This document shows positions 4,845 to 8,029 of a DNA stretch of 8,029 nucleotides, in pieces. Source of the stretch: Armatimonadota bacterium (GTDB lineage Bacteria; Armatimonadota; Fimbriimonadia; Fimbriimonadales; ATM1); the NCBI GenBank assembly GCA_013816225.1, contig JACDEQ010000088.1, forward strand, positions 1 to 8,029. Direction: 5' to 3'. The translations under genes and the position numbers were made by a program. The notes below the pieces were generated by a model. The model was not told where the DNA came from and made no database searches. It saw only the letters and a list, made by a program, of their open reading frames with translations. Each line of letters opens with the position of its first letter. Position 1 is the first letter of the stretch.

Positions 4845-6399
4845 ATCCAAGGGACCTCAGGTTGTCGTTTATTTCCGCGGTGAGTTTCGCCGCTTCGCTT
4901 TGCTGATCGCGCAATTGCGCGACGAGTTGGTTCATCCGCGCATCGAACCCTTCGCCGTCGCGCTCCTGCTCCTCCGCGCCGACGTAGCGGCCGGGGGTCA
5001 AGACCCCATCGTGGGCGAGGATGTCCGCCCTTGCGACGCTGCCGCAGACGCCAGGAACGTCTTCATACCCCTCACTCTTCTGCCAAGCGTGATACGGAGC
5101 GGCGACCGCCGCGATGTCTTCGTCTTCGAACACGCGGTTTACGCGGCTTTCCATCCTGCCGAGTTTGCGGGCGTCCATGAAGAGAATCTCATCGCGCGCC
5201 GGCTGTGAAAGCGTCGGCTTGCGCAGGAACCATAGGCATACCGGGATTTGCGTGCTATAGAAAAGCTGGCCCGGGAGGGCGACGATGCATTCGACAATGC
5301 CGGCTTCGACAATCTTCTTTCTTATTTCGCCCTCGCCGCTTTGCTGAGAGGCAAGCGAGCCGTTCGCCAGCACAAAGCCCGCGCGGCCGCCGGGGGCGAG
5401 GTGATGGATGAAGTGCTGTATCCAGGCGAAGTTTGCATTTCCCGGCGGCGGCACGCCGTACTTCCAGCGGAGGTCGTCTTTCAGGCGCTCCTGGCCCCAA
5501 TCCTTCGCGTTGAAGGGCGGATTGGCGAGCACGAAATCCGCGCGCATATCGGGCAGGGCATCCTTTAGGAACGAGCCTTCCGGGTTGTATTGGATGTCGC
5601 CCTCGATGCCGTGCACCGCGAGGTTCATCATGCAAAGCCGCCAGGTTGTTTGGTTGGACTCTTGACCATAAATCGCAAGGTCGCGCAATCGCCCTCCGTG
5701 CGCTTCGACGAACTTCTCGCTTTGCACGAACATGCCCCCGCTTCCGCAGCACGGGTCGTACACGCGGCCTTTGAACGGCTGCAGCATGGCGACGAGCAGC
5801 TTTACGACGTGCGGCGGAGTGTAGAACTGGCCGCCACGCTTGCCCTCTTGCGATGCGAACTCGCGAAGGCCGTACTCGTAGATGCGGCCGAACACGTCGT
5901 TTCCGCCGTCCTTGTCGGTGAAGTCGAGCATCTTGGCGAAGAGGTTGATAAGCTGCGTTAGCGTGGTGGCATCTACGTTCGCGCGGGCGTAATCTTTGGG
6001 GAGGATGCCCTTGAGCTTGGGGTTCTCCTTTTCGATGGCGTGCATGGCGTCGTCTATGCGCTTACCGATTTGGGGGTCGGTGGCGTTTTTGACGAGCTCT
6101 TCCCAGCGGCCTTCTTTGGGGACCCAGAACACGCCTTCGGCCGTGTACTCGTCGCGGCTCTCCATGACGCCGTAACGGGCCCTCTCTTCCTTGATGTAAT
6201 GCTTGGATGCGGGGTCGGAGGTTTCTTCCTTTATTTGGGCGTGGCGCTTTTCGAACCGGTCGCCGACGTACTTGAGGAACACGAGGCCGAGCACGATGTG
6301 CTTGTAAAGAGCCGCGTCTACGTTCTTACGCAGCTTATCAGCGGCCTGGAAGATCTCGCGTTCGAATCCGAGCGTGGCGCCGTTCGCTTGTTTCTTCAC
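4837..6399 (-). CDS. hsdM: Type I restriction-modification methyltransferase subunit HsdM
   Basis: The N6-adenine methyltransferase subunit, which uses S-adenosylmethionine and works with HsdS to protect host DNA. It is 520 residues, a normal length. The N-terminal HsdM helical domain is clear (FEREIFQAADKLRKNVDAA, 12-30, then FLKYVGDRF, 41-49). Catalytic-domain motifs follow: GQFYTPPHVVKLL (190-202), SAM-binding DPCCGSGGMF (215-224), GQES (245-248) and the catalytic NPPF (293-296). The C-terminal region (about 480-520) is helical and likely contacts HsdS. The start is a GTG at 6399; an in-frame TAG lies 5 codons upstream, so little extension is possible. No Shine-Dalgarno is seen, but TAGAAT lies 9 nt before the GTG. 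It is the first gene of the minus-strand cluster and is divergent from leuB. Confidence 0.96.
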   Translation of the reverse strand: MKKQANGATLGFEREIFQAADKLRKNVDAALYKHIVLGLVFLKYVGDRFEKRHAQIKEETSDPASKHYIKEERARYGVMESRDEYTAEGVFWVPKEGRWEELVKNATDPQIGKRIDDAMHAIEKENPKLKGILPKDYARANVDATTLTQLINLFAKMLDFTDKDGGNDVFGRIYEYGLREFASQEGKRGGQFYTPPHVVKLLVAMLQPFKGRVYDPCCGSGGMFVQSEKFVEAHGGRLRDLAIYGQESNQTTWRLCMMNLAVHGIEGDIQYNPEGSFLKDALPDMRADFVLANPPFNAKDWGQERLKDDLRWKYGVPPPGNANFAWIQHFIHHLAPGGRAGFVLANGSLASQQSGEGEIRKKIVEAGIVECIVALPGQLFYSTQIPVCLWFLRKPTLSQPARDEILFMDARKLGRMESRVNRVFEDEDIAAVAAPYHAWQKSEGYEDVPGVCGSVARADILAHDGVLTPGRYVGAEEQERDGEGFDARMNQLVAQLRDQQSEAAKLTAEINDNLRSLGYE

Positions 6400-6408
6400 T
6401 GTTAAGGC

Positions 6409-6414
6409 ATTCTA
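6409..6414 (-). promoter_or_regulatory. Possible -10 element for hsdM
   Basis: TAGAAT, a 5/6 match to TATAAT, lies 9 nt upstream of the hsdM GTG. A start site at the usual 6-8 nt downstream would place the transcript 5' end at or very near the GTG, suggesting a leaderless or near-leaderless mRNA. No good -35 hexamer is present at 16-18 bp. Confidence 0.35.
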
Positions 6415-6463
6415 CTGCGAGCTTGGACAGCTACGCACTTTCTGAAGTCACGAATAGGAGGGC

Positions 6464-6526
6464 ATGCAGCTTACGCAATCCGGAGCAGTCGCAGTCGGCC
6501 TCGTCGATCCCGCTCAGGGTGCATAA
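6464..6526 (+). CDS. Possible 20-residue upstream ORF before leuB
   Basis: ATG at 6464 with AGGAGG immediately upstream, leaving only 2 nt (shorter than ideal). It encodes 20 residues, starting MQLTQSGAVAVGLV, and stops at TAA 9 nt before the leuB ATG, in the same frame. Only two Leu residues are present, so it is not a classic leucine attenuation leader, and I see no attenuator hairpins. It could pass ribosomes to leuB by re-initiation, or be chance. Confidence 0.3.
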   Translation: MQLTQSGAVAVGLVDPAQGA

Positions 6527-6527
6527 T
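6522..6527 (+). promoter_or_regulatory. Possible -10 element for leuB
   Basis: CATAAT (5/6 match to TATAAT), preceded by TG one base upstream of a near-extended -10, ends 8 nt before the leuB ATG. If used, transcription would start at or just before the ATG, giving a leaderless mRNA. This would be incompatible with use of the upstream small ORF in the same transcript. No good -35 is visible. Confidence 0.3.
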
Positions 6528-6535
6528 CCGAGCCG

Positions 6536-7576
6536 ATGGGTTTCAAGATCGCGGTTCTGCCTGGAGACGGCATCGGACCGGAAGTAGTGAAAGAGGCGGT
6601 GTCCGTTCTCCAGGCGGTGGCTCCCGGATTCGAGTACGAAGAGGCGCTCATTGGCGGGGCGGCCTACGACGAAGTCGGGCATCCCCTGCCCGCGGCGACT
6701 CTCGCCCTTTGCAAGAGAGCTGACGCGATCCTGCTCGGAGCGGTCGGCGGTCCAAAGTGGGACCACGTGCAGCCGGTGGAAATGCGCCCGGAAGTGGGGG
6801 CGCTTCTCCCGTTGCGGAGCGAGCTGAATCTCTACGCGAACCTGCGGCCGGCGCGGATTTTCAGCGCTTTGAAGGAAGCCAGCCCGTTGAAAGAGCCCGA
6901 GATAGACCTGATCGTGGTTCGCGAGCTGACGGGCGGAATCTACTTCGGCAAGCCCCGCGAGAGAAGGGAAGGGGGCGATGTCGCCGTGGACACGTGCGTG
7001 TATTCGAAGGCCGAAATTCGCCGCATCGCAATCAGAGGGTTCGAAATCGCGCGGCAGCGAAGGAAATCGCTCGTCAGCGTCGATAAGGCCAACGTTTTGG
7101 AAACGAGCCGCCTTTGGAGGGAAGTGGTCGCCGAGGTGGCCGGGGATTTCCCGGATGTGAAGCTCGAGTTCATGCTGGTCGACAACTGTGCGATGCAGCT
7201 GGTGAGGAACCCCGGCGCGTTCGACGTGATCCTCACCGAGAACATGTTCGGAGACATTTTGTCGGACGAGGCCGCCCAGATCACCGGCTCGCTGGGAATG
7301 CTCCCCAGCGCGTCGCTCTCGGATAACAAAGGGCTTTACGAACCCGCACACGGCTCCGCGCCGGACATCGCAGGACAGGGAATCGCCAATCCGCTCGCAA
7401 CCATTCTTAGCGCGGCGATGATGCTGAAGTACTCGTTCGGCATGGATGCAGAAGCTGCGACCGTCGAAGGCGCCGTCGAGAAAACGCTTGCCGACGGCGT
7501 GCGGACACGAGACCTCGGCGGTGAGGCCTCTACGTCCGAGATGGGCAGCGCCGTGGTCTCGAGGCTCTACCTATAG
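6536..7576 (+). CDS. leuB: 3-isopropylmalate dehydrogenase LeuB
   Basis: Catalyses NAD-dependent oxidative decarboxylation of 3-isopropylmalate to 2-oxoisocaproate in cytoplasmic leucine biosynthesis. It is 346 residues, a normal length, with the family pattern intact throughout. The opening is IAVLPGDGIGPEV (5-17). Substrate-binding arginines R94, R104 and R129 are present, as are the catalytic Y136 (GGIYFG) and K184 (VDKANVLE) and the metal-binding aspartates D216 (VDNCAMQL), D240 and D244 (FGDILSDEA). The NAD loop is in HGSAPDIAGQGIANP (272-286). The R94/R104 region and the GGIYFG context favour LeuB over isocitrate or tartrate dehydrogenases. The start at 6536 is forced, because an in-frame TAA lies four codons upstream. 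No well-placed Shine-Dalgarno is seen. The 3' end overlaps the convergent mgtE gene by 10 bp. No other leu gene is in view. Confidence 0.97.
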   Translation: MGFKIAVLPGDGIGPEVVKEAVSVLQAVAPGFEYEEALIGGAAYDEVGHPLPAATLALCKRADAILLGAVGGPKWDHVQPVEMRPEVGALLPLRSELNLYANLRPARIFSALKEASPLKEPEIDLIVVRELTGGIYFGKPRERREGGDVAVDTCVYSKAEIRRIAIRGFEIARQRRKSLVSVDKANVLETSRLWREVVAEVAGDFPDVKLEFMLVDNCAMQLVRNPGAFDVILTENMFGDILSDEAAQITGSLGMLPSASLSDNKGLYEPAHGSAPDIAGQGIANPLATILSAAMMLKYSFGMDAEAATVEGAVEKTLADGVRTRDLGGEASTSEMGSAVVSRLYL

Positions 7577-8029
7577 AAGGCTACAGCGAGGGCAAGAACA
7601 AAATAGAAGCCGCACGTATCGGTAACCATCGTTAGGATGGGCGACGAGGCGACAGCCGGATCGACGCGTAGCATCCGCAGAAAGAGGGGCATTATGCCGC
7701 CGATCGTCACCGCGACGACCGCAGTGGCCATCATCGAGCACGCCACGATTAGCGCCAAGGTCGGGTCATTGGTGATTACATAGGCGCCGATACCGAGCAG
7801 AGCGCCGAGGATCACGCCGTTGACGAGGCCGACGCCCAGCTCTTTCCCAAGGACCCAGACGAAGTCGAGCGCCTTTATTCGGCCTAGCGAAAGTTCACGA
7901 ATGCTGACCGCGATCGCTTGCGAGCCGCCCGAGCCACCCATATCGCTGATGATCGGCAGGATCGGCGCGAGCAGGGCGAACGCTGGAGTCTTCGTATAGT
8001 GCGCCACGACGCTGGCCGGGATGATGTTG
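7567..8029 (-). CDS. mgtE: MgtE-family magnesium channel, C-terminal part only (5' end outside window)
   Basis: The last 153 residues of a membrane Mg2+ channel/transporter; the cytosolic N and CBS domains and the first membrane helix would lie beyond position 8029. The visible part is the transmembrane domain. It includes the signature loop PIISDMGGSGGSQAIAV after a hydrophobic helix, an amphipathic segment IRELSLGRIKALDF, then helices around VNGVILGALLGIGAYVI, LALIVACSMMATAVVAV and IGGIMPLFLRML. The end, DPAVASSPILTMVTDTCGFY followed by a final helix, contains the Asp in VTD that corresponds to the ion-selectivity aspartate of MgtE channels. The in-frame GTG at 8007 is internal, because coding sequence matching the family continues upstream of it. 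The gene converges on leuB with a 10-bp overlap and no terminator hairpin in between. Confidence 0.93.
   Translation of the reverse strand, partial: NIIPASVVAHYTKTPAFALLAPILPIISDMGGSGGSQAIAVSIRELSLGRIKALDFVWVLGKELGVGLVNGVILGALLGIGAYVITNDPTLALIVACSMMATAVVAVTIGGIMPLFLRMLRVDPAVASSPILTMVTDTCGFYFVLALAVAFYR

Noticed and set aside
6464..6526. Classic leucine attenuation leader before leuB
   Set aside because: The peptide has only two Leu codons, and no terminator/antiterminator pair is seen.
6431..7351. A 306-codon open frame on the minus strand opposite leuB
   Set aside because: It is antisense to an intact, strongly conserved leuB, has no recognisable domain, and is explained by the codon bias of leuB.

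Overview
The window is bacterial DNA of fairly high G+C content with tightly packed genes. No marker gene fixes the phylum. Two host-type genes lie at the right: a complete leuB (leucine biosynthesis) on the plus strand, and the 3' end of a convergent mgtE-family magnesium channel on the minus strand. Everything to the left of leuB is a minus-strand defence cluster built around a Type I restriction-modification system.

In transcription order (right to left on the minus strand) the cluster is: hsdM (methyltransferase subunit), a small MntA-type nucleotidyltransferase whose start overlaps the end of hsdM, a short remnant of its usual partner hepT, about 130 bases with no recognisable gene, a leader carrying two similar hairpins, a 53-residue DUF1508/YegP-like protein, a strong GC hairpin, hsdS (specificity subunit), a 130-residue PIN/ASCH-like protein overlapping hsdS by 4 nt, and hsdR (motor/nuclease subunit), which leaves the window at position 1 with its C-terminus missing. 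HsdM plus HsdS should form the sequence-specific adenine methyltransferase; adding HsdR gives the translocating restriction enzyme. All three frames are intact as far as they can be seen, with the expected catalytic motifs.

The accessory genes sit at the two joints of the hsd operon (M/S and S/R), and at least two look reduced. The PIN/ASCH protein appears to join the first ~35 residues of a much longer PIN-GNAT-ASCH family directly to its C-terminal domain, in frame. HepT keeps only about its first 22 codons, leaving the nucleotidyltransferase without its usual partner. This suggests an R-M island that has collected, and partly lost, toxin-antitoxin and nuclease cargo while keeping the hsd frames and translational couplings.

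Regulatory structure is concentrated in short intergenic stretches. Two adjacent dyads with the same GGTGCC centre lie before the DUF1508 gene, one of them enclosing its perfect Shine-Dalgarno. Two mutually exclusive hairpins lie between the PIN/ASCH gene and hsdR. In the divergent hsdM/leuB spacer both start codons lack a well-placed Shine-Dalgarno and have a -10-like hexamer 8-9 bp upstream. I see no tRNA, rRNA, CRISPR array, insertion sequence or integrase.
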